Positions 36,891-45,871 of a stretch of 64,000 nt of DNA are shown piece by piece. A model generated the notes under the pieces. The model had not been told where the DNA came from. It ran no database searches and saw only the letters and a program-made list of their open reading frames with translations. Location of the stretch: contig JAJDAT010000025.1 in assembly GCA_029261715.1 (NCBI GenBank), positions 124,001 to 188,000 of the forward strand, read 5' to 3'. Source of the stretch: Nitrospinia bacterium (GTDB lineage Bacteria; Nitrospinota; Nitrospinia; Nitrospinales; JAJDAT01). Made by a program: the position numbers and the translations under genes. Position 1 is the stretch's first letter. Each line of letters starts with the position of its first letter.

Positions 36891-36922
36891 ATTCCTTCCT
36901 GTGATAGGAATATGCCTTTTTT
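36885..36922. promoter_or_regulatory. Perfect 12-bp hairpin enclosing the hpt start codon
   Basis: AGGCATATTCCT (36885-36896) and AGGAATATGCCT (36906-36917) are exact inverted repeats with a 9-nt loop. In the hpt transcript (reverse strand) the second arm contains the start codon and half the ribosome site, with the rest of it in the loop, so folding would block translation. On the forward strand the hairpin is followed by TTTTTT, so it could also terminate forward transcription. Either or both roles are possible. Confidence 0.6.
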
Positions 36923-37096
36923 GGGGGGCGAAGGTTTTTCCTTCATATATATAATGTAACTAATTTGAAATTTTCTCTATCGCTATATCAGCTTCCCTGG
37001 GGGCAGCTAATTAAAGATAAGAGAATTCTTATATATATGAAAATCCTTGTTGTTGGATATCTTGATTTTTTAAGTTATGTCTCAAGATCTCTGTTG

Positions 37097-37119
37097 CGGT
37101 TTAAAAGGCTTCTAAACCG
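37097..37119. terminator. Small hairpin downstream of the CBS-domain gene
   Basis: CGGTTTA (37097-37103) / TAAACCG (37113-37119), 9-nt loop, about 20 nt beyond the stop of the reverse-strand CBS gene. It has a T-rich tail only on the forward strand, so its use by the reverse gene is uncertain. Confidence 0.3.
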
Positions 37120-37137
37120 TTTTATTGAAAATAGCTC

Positions 37138-37773
37138 TTAATCAATAGCGGCTATTACTTGAAATCCAGCTTTTTTAATTTTGTCGACCACTTTTTGAGT
37201 TTGGCAAAGATCTAAGCGAAATGAATATACCTGCTTGTGGCCTGATTTTTTATATGGAGCCATCCCAACTGTAATAATATTGAGGTCTTCTGCGCGGATT
37301 ATTTTGGATACCTTGTCGAAATTATTTGGATCTTTTCCCATTACCACGTCAACGCGAGAGCTGGAATGAAGAATTCCCATAATATCTATAAAAAGTCCTA
37401 GCATGTCCATAACAGAAACAATACCAACCAGCTTATTGTGTTTTAGGACAGGCAGCGCTCCAATTTTGTTCTTATAAATAATTAAAGCGGCGTCTTCTAT
37501 ATGAGTTTCTGGAAAGACTACAAGTGGGCTTGTGGTCATGAAGCTTTCAACTTTTATTTTAGAAGGGGGCAAACCGTTGGCTGAGCTTATACTGGAGGTT
37601 AAAAAGGTTGACCGAACGTCGCTTTCTGAAATTATACCTAATAATTCGTTTTTACTGTCTACAACCGGCAAGTGGCGAATAGCATTTTTTTGCATCAGCT
37701 CCTGAGCTTTTTTTAATGTAACGCTTTTTTTGACAGTAATAGGACTTTTGACCATTACTTCGCTGACTATCAT
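37138..37773 (-). CDS. CBS-domain protein with C-terminal ACT-like domain (AcuB-type)
   Basis: 211 aa. Two CBS motifs (VSEVMVKSPITVKKSVTLKKA and KVESFMTTSPLVVFPETHIED, each followed by the LPVV...GIIS/GIVS segment) precede a ~70-residue ACT-like C-terminal domain (VDVVMGKDPNNFDKVSKII, NIITVGMAPYKKSGHKQVYSFRL). This order matches AcuB-type proteins. It is a likely ligand-responsive regulator; target unknown. It is transcribed away from gltB across a 628-bp gap that carries the shared element, so it may respond to the same signal. Confidence 0.88.
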   Translation of the reverse strand: MIVSEVMVKSPITVKKSVTLKKAQELMQKNAIRHLPVVDSKNELLGIISESDVRSTFLTSSISSANGLPPSKIKVESFMTTSPLVVFPETHIEDAALIIYKNKIGALPVLKHNKLVGIVSVMDMLGLFIDIMGILHSSSRVDVVMGKDPNNFDKVSKIIRAEDLNIITVGMAPYKKSGHKQVYSFRLDLCQTQKVVDKIKKAGFQVIAAID

Positions 37774-38401
37774 GTCTACAGCTCCCTTATAAGATTTATA
37801 CGAACTTCACTATGAAAACAAAACTCCACCCCTTCATTGTAAACTGTTTTCATTTTTGATTAAAGAAGAAGCGTAAAGTCTTATTCCGTTATTCGAACGA
37901 AAATGAATCGTATAACTTTTTTATTTAAATTTTAAAAGTGGCTCTATATAGAAAATCCGAACTCGACGGATTTTGGGGACAAAATGTGGAATTATATTAA
38001 ATCTTTCTTTATATTTATATTCATTCTCTATCCGTAATCAGATTTATTTAGATTTCGGAAATCCAAGGTTAAAAATTGAAAATACTTGAAAAATCGAGTC
38101 AAAAAACATTACAATAATAACTAATTCCATCCAATAAGTTCCGATAATTAGGTTTATGGTGTTGAGATAGGCTGCTATAGATCATGTAGCAAGAAGATAA
38201 GAGATATTAAACAATTCTGAGTAGTAAAAATACACTCAGTGTTTCCGAAAGGTATGCTATTGTGTTTGTCGTGAAAACGTTGAAAATTGGCATGTCTTTG
38301 ATTTCATAATAGGTTACGGTTTTTGGTATAAAACTTGCTCTTTTATACTCGGTTTAGTGCGTTTATTATTAGAATTTATAGAGTAGATATTAAAAAGATT
38401 G
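37774..38401. other. 628-bp non-coding region between the CBS gene and gltB
   Basis: The longest gap in the window, without a credible gene. It includes element copy B with its hairpin (37934-37980) and a small CTGAGT / ACTCAG hairpin (38217-38239). No known riboswitch was recognised; I looked specifically for glutamine-riboswitch landmarks before the glutamate synthase gene and saw none. A long regulated leader or an unannotated small RNA remains possible. Confidence 0.5.
37934..37980 (+). promoter_or_regulatory. Element shared with the HU/IHF upstream region (copy B), with 8-bp inverted repeat
   Basis: AAAAGTGG (37934-37941), TATATA (37945-37950), then the perfect inverted repeat AAAATCCG (37952-37959) / CGGATTTT (37967-37974) around AACTCGA. 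The core AAAATCCGAACT is identical to copy A at 2227-2272. It lies about 420 nt before gltB, so it could belong to a distal promoter or to an unrecognised transcript. Confidence 0.5.
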
Positions 38402-41400
38402 ATGAAATATTCAGGATTTCCAAAAAAACAAGGCCTTTACGACCCCGAATTTGAAAAAGATAGTTGCGGCGTTGGCTTTGTTGTTCATATGGATGGGAAA
38501 AGCACCCATCAAACTGTCGTTGACGGTTTAGAGATATTGAAAAAATTAGAGCACCGTGGCGCTTGCGGTAGTGATCCATTGACAGGCGACGGAGCTGGAA
38601 TTCTCATTCAAACACCTCATAAGTTTTTTAAGAAGGTTTGTTCTGAGATTGATGTTAAGTTGCCCGAAAAAGGCGAGTATGGCGCGGGGCTGATTTTTCT
38701 GTCACAAGATAAAGCTCGACGTGAAGCCAGCGTAAAAATTTTTGAAGAAAGTTTGGCTGGCGAGGGCTTGGTTTTACTTGGTTGGCGTGATGTTCCTGTT
38801 GATAACACCACCATTGGAGTTGGCGCTAGAGAGTTAGAGCCTGTGATTAAGCAGGTGTTCGTGGGGACTGGCCAATCGATGAAACCTGACGAATTGGAGA
38901 GAGCCTTATATTCCGTTCGGAAAATCACGACACGTTATATAAGAGAAAAAGGTTTGAACGACGATGAGAGTTTTTACGTTTGTAGTTTGTCCTCTAAAAC
39001 TCTCATATATAAAGGTCAGCTGATGTGTGATCAGTTAGAGACCTATTTTCTAGATTTGAAAAATCCTGATATGGAAACCGCCTTGGCTTTGGCGCATTCC
39101 CGTTATAGCACCAACACGTTTCCCTCTTGGAGTCGAGCTCAGCCTTTTCGGATGTTAGCGCATAATGGAGAAATCAATACAGTGCGTGGTAACAAAAACT
39201 GGATGCATGCCCGAGAAGCTCACTTTGTGACTCCACTTTTCAAAGACATTAAAAAAACGCTTCCTGTTATTAAACCTGGGATGAGTGACTCTGCGAACTT
39301 TGATCACGCTTTGGAAATGCTTTACCTTGGCGGCCGGTCTTTGGTTCACTCGATAATGATGATGATTCCCGAACCTTGGACGTTTCACAAAACTATGAGC
39401 CAAGAGAAGAAGGATTTCTACGAATATCATGCTTCCATAATGGAACCTTGGGACGGTCCTGCTTCTATAGCGTTTACCGATGGCGAAGTTGTTGGAGCGG
39501 TACTAGATCGAAACGGTCTGCGACCTTCTCGTTATTACGTGACCAAAGATAGAACGGTCATTATGGCTTCTGAAGTAGGTGTTTTGCCGGTAGATGAGGC
39601 GAATATCGAATACAAAGGTCGGTTGCAACCGGGCAAGATGTTTTTGGTAGATATGAAGGAAGGCCGGATTATTAAAGACGAGGAGATTAAAGCGCAGATT
39701 TGTAGCCAAAAACCCTACGGTCAATGGGTTAAAGACAACCAACTTAGTTTAGAAGATCTTCCAGCTCCGAGTTCCACATTTAAGCCAGATTCAGAAACGT
39801 TGGCTCAAAGACAGAAAGCTTTTGGCTACACGGTTGAAGACGCGAAAATAATCATAGCTCCTATGGTTAGTACTGGCATGGAAGCCACTGGATCTATGGG
39901 GAACGACTCTCCTTTAGCGGTAATGTCGGAAAAGCCTCAACTTATTTTTAACTATTTTAAGCAATTGTTTGCGCAGGTGACAAACCCAGCAATCGACTCT
40001 ATTCGCGAAATGTTGGTTATGTCCATGGAAGCGACTTTAGGTAAAGAACTAAACTTGCTAGAAGAAAGTCCTGATCATTGTAAAAAACTTAAAATTCAAG
40101 AAGCGGTTTTGACTTATGAGGAAATGGAAAAGATTCGAGGGTTGGACAAACCTTGGTTTAAATCTCATACGATCGACACTCTCTTTTTAGTGACAGCTGG
40201 CGAGACGGGTTTAAAAAAAGGATTGGACCATATATGCAAAGAAGCTTCTGAAGCTATCGAAAATGGCGCCACCATTCTGATCTTGTCTGATAAGAAAATG
40301 GACTCAGAAAATGCGCCAATCCCAAGCTTATTAGCGACTGCGGCTGTTCATCATCATTTATTAAGGGAAACCACTCGAACCGATATTGGATTGGTTGTCG
40401 AAACTGGCGAAGCCCGAGAAATGATGCATTTTGCATTGCTGACTGGATATGGCGCTGGAGCGATTTATCCTTACCTCGCTTACGAGACGATTGGCCAAAT
40501 GATCAAGGATGGGGTTTATGTTTCAGATCTTGATTTCGATACCGCCGTTAAGAATTATGTGGATTCTACAAAAAAAGGTCTTTTCAAAATAATAGCTAAG
40601 ATGGGGATTTCTACCATCCGTAGTTATCGCGGAGCTCAAATGTTTGAAGCGGTTGGATTGAACCAGTTCGTTATCGATAATTATTTTACGGGCACTCCTT
40701 CCAGAGTTGAAGGTATTGGGTTAGAAGCCATTGCGCGGGAAAGTCTTATGCGGCATCGCCGCGCGTTTACGGAGTCTGGTCTTTCCAGTCAAATTATGGA
40801 TTTAGGCGGCAACTACGCTTGGAGGCGGGGTGAAGAGAAACATATGTTGAATCCCAACGCAGTAGCAACGTTACAACATGCGGTTCGAAGCGGGGATTAT
40901 CAACTTTATAAGAAATTTTCCGAAGTTTCCGACGAAACCAATACTCGAAATAGTACTCTGCGCGGGTTGTTGACGTTCAAGAAAACCAATCCAATTCCAA
41001 TCGAAGAAGTCGAGCCTGTTGAAGAGATTACTAAACGATTTTGTACTGGCGCTATGTCGATTGGTTCAATTTCCCGTGAAGCTCACGAAACATTAGCTAT
41101 TGCGATGAATCGATTGGGAGGAAGAAGCAACACAGGCGAAGGCGGTGAGGATTCGGTTCGTTATGTACCTGATGCTAATGGCGATTCTCGCAGAAGTAAA
41201 ATCAAGCAAGTGGCTTCTGGACGTTTTGGGGTCACCAGTTATTACTTAGCGCATGCAGACGAAATGCAAATTAAAGTAGCGCAAGGCGCGAAACCTGGTG
41301 AAGGTGGTCAATTGCCTGGTCACAAGGTCAGCGAATACATTGCCAAATTGCGGAATTCGACTCCAGGGGTGGGATTGATTTCTCCGCCTCCGCACCACGA

Positions 41401-42940
41401 TATTTATTCTATCGAGGACTTGCAGCAGTTGATATACGATTTGCATAACGCTAATCCCACTGCAGACGTTAGCGTGAAGTTGGTTGCCGAAGCCGGCGTG
41501 GGCACTATCGCGGCAGGCGTATCCAAAGCTCATTCAGACGGTGTTTTAATTGCCGGTCACGATGGCGGCACTGGAGCTTCTCCGCAAACTTCTATTAAAC
41601 ATGCTGGATTGCCATGGGAACTGGGGTTGTCGGAAACGCAACAAGTTCTCGTGTTGAATGACTTACGCGGTAGAATCCGAGTCCAAGTCGACGGTCAATT
41701 GAAAACAGGCCGCGATGTTGTCATTGGCGGAATTTTGGGCGCAGATGAATTTGGGTTCTCGACGACGGCTTTGGTGTCTTTAGGATGTATTTTGATGAGG
41801 AAATGTCATCTCAATACGTGTTCGGTTGGTATCGCGACGCAAGATCCCGAGTTGAGAAGGAAGTTTAACGGCAAACCTGAATATGTGGTCAATCAGTTTC
41901 GTTTCATTGCTCAAGAAGTTCGAGAGATTATGGCCGAATTGGGGATTCGCAAGTTCGAGGATTTGATAGGCCAGGTGGAGTTATTGGATTCAGAGGACGC
42001 GGTTGGCCATTGGAAGTTGGAGGGGCTGGATTACACGAATATTTTACACAAACCGGAAGTTGCGGACAGTGTAGCTATTCGTCACGTCACTTCGCAAGAC
42101 CATAGCAACTTCCGTGAAGTCTTAGATAAAGAAATAATTGAAAAAGCTAAGCCAGCTCTGGAAAATGGAAAGAAAGTTCAATTGGAATTTTCGATTGGAA
42201 ATACTGATAGAACTGTAGGAGCTCAACTTAGCTATCAAATTTCCAAAAAACATGGTGAAGCTGGATTGCAAGATGATTCGATTTATATCAAGTTTAATGG
42301 GTCGGCGGGACAAAGCTTTGGAGCGTTCCTTGCTCCTGGTATAACTTTTGAGTTGTCTGGCGACGCTAATGATTATGTTGGTAAAAGTCTTTCTGGCGGA
42401 AATGTAATTATTTATCCACCAGAGGAATCGACAATAGTTCCCGAAGAAAATATCATTGCAGGCAACGTTCTACTGTATGGAGCTACTGCAGGCAAAGTTT
42501 ATATGCGCGGAATAGTGGGCGAACGGTTTGCCGTTCGCAATAGTGGAGCGCAGGCGGTTGTTGAAGGTGTAGGCGACCACGCATGCGAATACATGACTGG
42601 CGGTTTGGTCGTTGTTTTAGGCGGAACAGGTCGAAATTTTGCTGCGGGAATGAGTGGTGGTATCGCTTATGTTTGGGATAAAAATAAAGAATTTGAAGTG
42701 AATTGTAATTTAGGCTTAGTTGATTTGGAACCGGTTGAGGAGAAAGAGGATATCGAAATATTGAAAGGAATGGTTCAAGATCATTTACAATATACCAAAA
42801 GTACGGTTGCGCAAGATGTATTGGACCGATGGGAAGAGATACTTCCTCAATTTGTTAAGGTTTATCCGCGTGATTATCGCAGGGTGTTGGAAGAACGAAA
42901 GAAAAAGCGAATGGAAGAATCGCTGGAAGAGGTTGCTTAA
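38402..42940 (+). CDS. gltB: Glutamate synthase large subunit
   Basis: 1512 aa. With GltD it converts glutamine and 2-oxoglutarate into two glutamates. The N-terminal class II amidotransferase is made with a propeptide; the expected nucleophile is Cys22 in KDSCGVGF. The central and FMN-binding synthase domains follow (GGRSNTGEGGEDSVRY, GAKPGEGGQLPG, SPPPHHDIYSIEDL, AGHDGGTGASP), the 3Fe-4S cysteines are in CILMRKCHLNTC, and the C-terminal GXGXG beta-helix (GNVIIYPPEES, GGLVVVLGGTGRNFAAGMSGG) completes the protein. I chose ATG 38402; the codon before it is an in-frame TTG. gltD starts on the last base of its stop codon. The upstream gap holds element copy B. Confidence 0.97.
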   Translation: MKYSGFPKKQGLYDPEFEKDSCGVGFVVHMDGKSTHQTVVDGLEILKKLEHRGACGSDPLTGDGAGILIQTPHKFFKKVCSEIDVKLPEKGEYGAGLIFLSQDKARREASVKIFEESLAGEGLVLLGWRDVPVDNTTIGVGARELEPVIKQVFVGTGQSMKPDELERALYSVRKITTRYIREKGLNDDESFYVCSLSSKTLIYKGQLMCDQLETYFLDLKNPDMETALALAHSRYSTNTFPSWSRAQPFRMLAHNGEINTVRGNKNWMHAREAHFVTPLFKDIKKTLPVIKPGMSDSANFDHALEMLYLGGRSLVHSIMMMIPEPWTFHKTMSQEKKDFYEYHASIMEPWDGPASIAFTDGEVVGAVLDRNGLRPSRYYVTKDRTVIMASEVGVLPVDEANIEYKGRLQPGKMFLVDMKEGRIIKDEEIKAQICSQKPYGQWVKDNQLSLEDLPAPSSTFKPDSETLAQRQKAFGYTVEDAKIIIAPMVSTGMEATGSMGNDSPLAVMSEKPQLIFNYFKQLFAQVTNPAIDSIREMLVMSMEATLGKELNLLEESPDHCKKLKIQEAVLTYEEMEKIRGLDKPWFKSHTIDTLFLVTAGETGLKKGLDHICKEASEAIENGATILILSDKKMDSENAPIPSLLATAAVHHHLLRETTRTDIGLVVETGEAREMMHFALLTGYGAGAIYPYLAYETIGQMIKDGVYVSDLDFDTAVKNYVDSTKKGLFKIIAKMGISTIRSYRGAQMFEAVGLNQFVIDNYFTGTPSRVEGIGLEAIARESLMRHRRAFTESGLSSQIMDLGGNYAWRRGEEKHMLNPNAVATLQHAVRSGDYQLYKKFSEVSDETNTRNSTLRGLLTFKKTNPIPIEEVEPVEEITKRFCTGAMSIGSISREAHETLAIAMNRLGGRSNTGEGGEDSVRYVPDANGDSRRSKIKQVASGRFGVTSYYLAHADEMQIKVAQGAKPGEGGQLPGHKVSEYIAKLRNSTPGVGLISPPPHHDIYSIEDLQQLIYDLHNANPTADVSVKLVAEAGVGTIAAGVSKAHSDGVLIAGHDGGTGASPQTSIKHAGLPWELGLSETQQVLVLNDLRGRIRVQVDGQLKTGRDVVIGGILGADEFGFSTTALVSLGCILMRKCHLNTCSVGIATQDPELRRKFNGKPEYVVNQFRFIAQEVREIMAELGIRKFEDLIGQVELLDSEDAVGHWKLEGLDYTNILHKPEVADSVAIRHVTSQDHSNFREVLDKEIIEKAKPALENGKKVQLEFSIGNTDRTVGAQLSYQISKKHGEAGLQDDSIYIKFNGSAGQSFGAFLAPGITFELSGDANDYVGKSLSGGNVIIYPPEESTIVPEENIIAGNVLLYGATAGKVYMRGIVGERFAVRNSGAQAVVEGVGDHACEYMTGGLVVVLGGTGRNFAAGMSGGIAYVWDKNKEFEVNCNLGLVDLEPVEEKEDIEILKGMVQDHLQYTKSTVAQDVLDRWEEILPQFVKVYPRDYRRVLEERKKKRMEESLEEVA

Positions 42941-44415
42941 TGGGAGCGATTAAAGGATTTATGGAACATGGGAGAGAAACTCCTAAAGGCAGAGATGTAA
43001 AAGATAGACTTAAGGATTGGAAAGAGGTCTATCATGTAATGCCGGACATAAAATATAAAGATCAAGGATCTCGGTGCATGGACTGCGGAGTTCCTTTTTG
43101 TCAAAGTAATACAGGCTGTCCACTTGGTAATATGATTCCAGACTGGAACGATATGGTTTATCGTGATCGCTGGGAAGACGCCCTCGCTTACATGTCAAAA
43201 ACCAATAACTTTCCTGAGTTTACCGGACGGATTTGTCCAGCTCCTTGTGAAGGGGCTTGCGTACTGGGCATTTCAGAACCTGCTGTCACCATTCGTAGTA
43301 TAGAAGAAAAAATAGCCGAAGAAGGTTTTGAAAGAGGATTGATAAAACCAAGTCCACCACTTAAAAGAACTGGGAAAAAAGTCGCGATAGTTGGTTCTGG
43401 TCCAGCTGGATTAGCCGCAGCAGATCAACTCAATAAGGTTGGACACAACGTCGTTGTCTTAGAAAAAGACAATCGAATCGGCGGTCTTTTAATGTATGGA
43501 ATCCCTAATTTTAAATTAGAAAAAGAAATTGTCCAGCGTCGTATCGATGTTATGGAAAAAGAAGGCGTTGAGTTTCGCCCCAATTCCCATGTTGGCGAAA
43601 ACGTTAAGATTGAAGATCTGCAAAACGATTATGATGCCGTGATTTTATGTGGCGGCGCTCAACAGCCAAGAGATTTACCCGTAGAGGGTAGGGACTTAGA
43701 CGGAATTCATTTTGCTATGAGTTTTCTTCCGCAACAGACCAAACGTTTGCAGGGAGATACGATCCCTGAAGCTGAAGCGATTACAGCTAAAGATAAAAAT
43801 GTGCTGGTCATTGGCGGTGGAGATACGGGGTCCGACTGTTTAGGAACATCGTTACGACAAGGCGCTAAAAGAGTTGATCAATTTGAATTGTTACCAGCTC
43901 CGCCAGAAGGTCGAGCCGAAGGTAACCCGTGGCCCAATTGGCCACAAATTTACCGCGTTTCTTCATCCCATGAAGAAGCGATTGATGAAGTACGCGACTT
44001 TTGCGTTATGACAAAGAAGTTTTCCGAAAAAGATGGAAAGGTTCATAAAGTGCATGCCGTGAAAGTTGAGTTTGGCGACCCCGATCCAAAAACGGGACGA
44101 CCTCAAATCGTCGAAGTTCCTGGTTCAGAATTTGAACTCCAAGTAGATTTAGTCTTGTTGGCGATGGGTTTTTTAGGTCCTATTCGTGGCGGCATGATTG
44201 AACAGTTAGGCGTTGATCTAGACGGGCGAGGTAATGTAGCGTGCGATGGTAAAAAGATGACCAGTGTTCCCGGAGTTTTTGTCGCCGGAGATATGACACG
44301 AGGTCAATCATTAGTTGTTTGGGCGATCGCCGAAGGCAGAGAAGCCGCCCGAGGAGTCGACGAGTACCTCATGGGCTCCACGATTTTGCCACACAGTGAG
44401 TTCTTGTCAGTTTAA
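42940..44415 (+). CDS. gltD: Glutamate synthase small subunit (NADPH)
   Basis: 491 aa. Supplies electrons from NAD(P)H through FAD and two 4Fe-4S clusters to GltB. The N-terminal ferredoxin-like part has CMDCGVPFCQSNTGCPLGN and CPAPCEGACVLGI; the FAD site is VAIVGSGPAGLAAA, the pyridine-nucleotide site VLVIGGGDTGSDC, and the C-terminal FAD motif GVFVAGDMTRGQSLVVWAIAEGREAA. Start and preceding stop overlap by one base, giving tight coupling with gltB. It is convergent with the MoaD/ThiS gene 21 nt downstream. Confidence 0.97.
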   Translation: MGAIKGFMEHGRETPKGRDVKDRLKDWKEVYHVMPDIKYKDQGSRCMDCGVPFCQSNTGCPLGNMIPDWNDMVYRDRWEDALAYMSKTNNFPEFTGRICPAPCEGACVLGISEPAVTIRSIEEKIAEEGFERGLIKPSPPLKRTGKKVAIVGSGPAGLAAADQLNKVGHNVVVLEKDNRIGGLLMYGIPNFKLEKEIVQRRIDVMEKEGVEFRPNSHVGENVKIEDLQNDYDAVILCGGAQQPRDLPVEGRDLDGIHFAMSFLPQQTKRLQGDTIPEAEAITAKDKNVLVIGGGDTGSDCLGTSLRQGAKRVDQFELLPAPPEGRAEGNPWPNWPQIYRVSSSHEEAIDEVRDFCVMTKKFSEKDGKVHKVHAVKVEFGDPDPKTGRPQIVEVPGSEFELQVDLVLLAMGFLGPIRGGMIEQLGVDLDGRGNVACDGKKMTSVPGVFVAGDMTRGQSLVVWAIAEGREAARGVDEYLMGSTILPHSEFLSV

Positions 44416-44436
44416 TCCTGGGAGTCTTTTCCGTAT

Positions 44437-44715
44437 TCATCCTCCTGCTACGGATTGTACTATTTGAATCCGATCCCCCGGTTTTAGATAGACATCCATA
44501 TCATCAAACCACTGTATATTATCTTCATTTAGATAAATAAGAACATAAGGTCTTTGCTTTCCACTCTCTTCATAGAGGTGAACTTTCAGAAGAGGGTAGG
44601 CTTGTAATAAATTGTCTAGGGTCTGCTTTAAAGTGTTTCCGTCTACTGATAAATGAAGTTTTCCACTAGAGCAGTGAGCAAGTAAGCTTGGAATAATGAT
44701 GTCAATTGCAGGCAA
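44437..44715 (-). CDS. Ubiquitin-like MoaD/ThiS-family protein
   Basis: 92 aa with the beta-grasp outline and the essential C-terminal Gly-Gly (PGDRIQIVQSVAGG). MoaD and ThiS are adenylated and thiolated at this end to deliver sulfur for molybdopterin or thiamine. The start is TTG, supported by GAGG 8 nt upstream just after the neighbour's stop codon, so it is translationally coupled to the propeller gene. No MoaE, ThiF or ThiG is nearby. The acidic surface stretch (NEDNIQWFDDMDVYLKPGD) is typical of the stand-alone MoaD-like group found beside such propeller proteins. Its real acceptor is unknown. Confidence 0.88.
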   Translation of the reverse strand: MPAIDIIIPSLLAHCSSGKLHLSVDGNTLKQTLDNLLQAYPLLKVHLYEESGKQRPYVLIYLNEDNIQWFDDMDVYLKPGDRIQIVQSVAGG

Positions 44716-44729
44716 CTCAAATTCCTCTT

Positions 44730-45809
44730 TTAAAGTGAAACGACCGAGAGGGAGTTAATTCTTGGTAATTGACAAGGGATTTGATTCCAGGTTGCGCCTT
44801 CATTATTTGAAGCAAAAATTTGTCCCCCAGTAGTTCCGAAGTAAAGTCCACATGGATCAAAGTTATCGATTGCTAGAGCTTGTCTCATTACTGAAGCAAA
44901 ACATTTAGTAGGAAGCCCTTCAGAAAGAGGTCTCCATGAATCCCCGCTATTATCCGTTTTGTAGACTTTAAGGTCGCCGTTAGGCGGCATCCTGTATTCG
45001 TCGCTTTCTAAGGGAATTGTGAATAAGGTTTCTGGTTTATAAGGATGTATCCCTATCGGGAACCCAAAGGAACCGGGCAATCCATTTTCAATTCTTACCC
45101 AAGAATCTCCTCCATTGGAAGACTTATAAACTCCTCTGTGGTTTTGTTGGTATAGTTTGTTTGGATTTTGTGGGTCTGCAGTCATAGAATGAACGCAGAA
45201 TCCGATTTCTTTATAGTGTTCGTTGGGAATGATTTGTTCAATGCCAGCATTTTTAGGAGTCCAGGTTGAGCCCCCATCATCGGATCGAAAAACGCCAACC
45301 GAAGAAATTCCTATCCAAATTCTTTTTGGGTTTTCTGAATCAATTAAAACTGAATGACAGCAAAGGCCGCCAGCTCCCGGCATCCATTCTGATCGAGTTT
45401 CATGAGCAGAGAGTCCAGTTAGTTCCTGCCAGCTATAACCTTTATCTTCTGAAACAAATAAACCTGCTTCGTCTACTCCGGCATACAATCGATTGGGATA
45501 CTTTTCAGGTCCGGGAACAATTGTCCAAATACTATTTAATTTAAATTGAGAGTTCTCGCCGTATTGAGGTCCGTTTTCGATTTGACTCCAGGTTCTTCCA
45601 AAATCACGAGAAATATGTATGCAAGGGCCATAAATAAAATGACCAACAGCCGCATAAAGGATAGGGTCGTTTCGCCGATCTAATTGGCAATCAAATACTT
45701 TCCAACCTTTTAATAGAGGACCTTCGACGGACCAATTGTTTCGTTCTGAATTTGATTTGAGGATGAATAAACCTTTTTCAGTTCCTGCGAATAGATATAA
45801 TGAGTTCAT
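44730..45809 (-). CDS. BNR/sialidase-like beta-propeller protein
   Basis: 359 aa with at least five repeats carrying Asp-box-like signatures S-x-D-x-G-x-x-W (SRDFGRTWSQ, SEDKGYSWQE, SDDGGSTWTP, SSNGGDSWVR, NNEGATWNQ), as in sialidases and plant HCF136-type propellers. The start YLFAGTEKGLFIL and segments such as LYAGVDEAGLFVSEDKG are typical. No signal peptide is seen, so a cytoplasmic role is likely, and true sialidase active-site residues are not evident. Co-translation with the MoaD/ThiS-like gene (14-nt gap, ribosome site overlapping) is the best functional clue: they may form a sulfur-transfer or cofactor-assembly module. Confidence 0.82.
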   Translation of the reverse strand: MNSLYLFAGTEKGLFILKSNSERNNWSVEGPLLKGWKVFDCQLDRRNDPILYAAVGHFIYGPCIHISRDFGRTWSQIENGPQYGENSQFKLNSIWTIVPGPEKYPNRLYAGVDEAGLFVSEDKGYSWQELTGLSAHETRSEWMPGAGGLCCHSVLIDSENPKRIWIGISSVGVFRSDDGGSTWTPKNAGIEQIIPNEHYKEIGFCVHSMTADPQNPNKLYQQNHRGVYKSSNGGDSWVRIENGLPGSFGFPIGIHPYKPETLFTIPLESDEYRMPPNGDLKVYKTDNSGDSWRPLSEGLPTKCFASVMRQALAIDNFDPCGLYFGTTGGQIFASNNEGATWNQIPCQLPRINSLSVVSL

Positions 45810-45871
45810 CTTTTTAATTCCGATTAAATCTTAACTATTTTAGAAACCACTAATTTGTTTTGATCGGTTTA

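Noticed and set aside
37774-38401. Possible glutamine riboswitch before gltB
   Set aside because: The conserved landmarks of the known glutamine-binding RNAs were not found; only short hairpins are present.
44730-45809. True exo-sialidase
   Set aside because: Asp boxes are present but there is no signal peptide and no recognisable arginine triad or catalytic Tyr/Glu arrangement.
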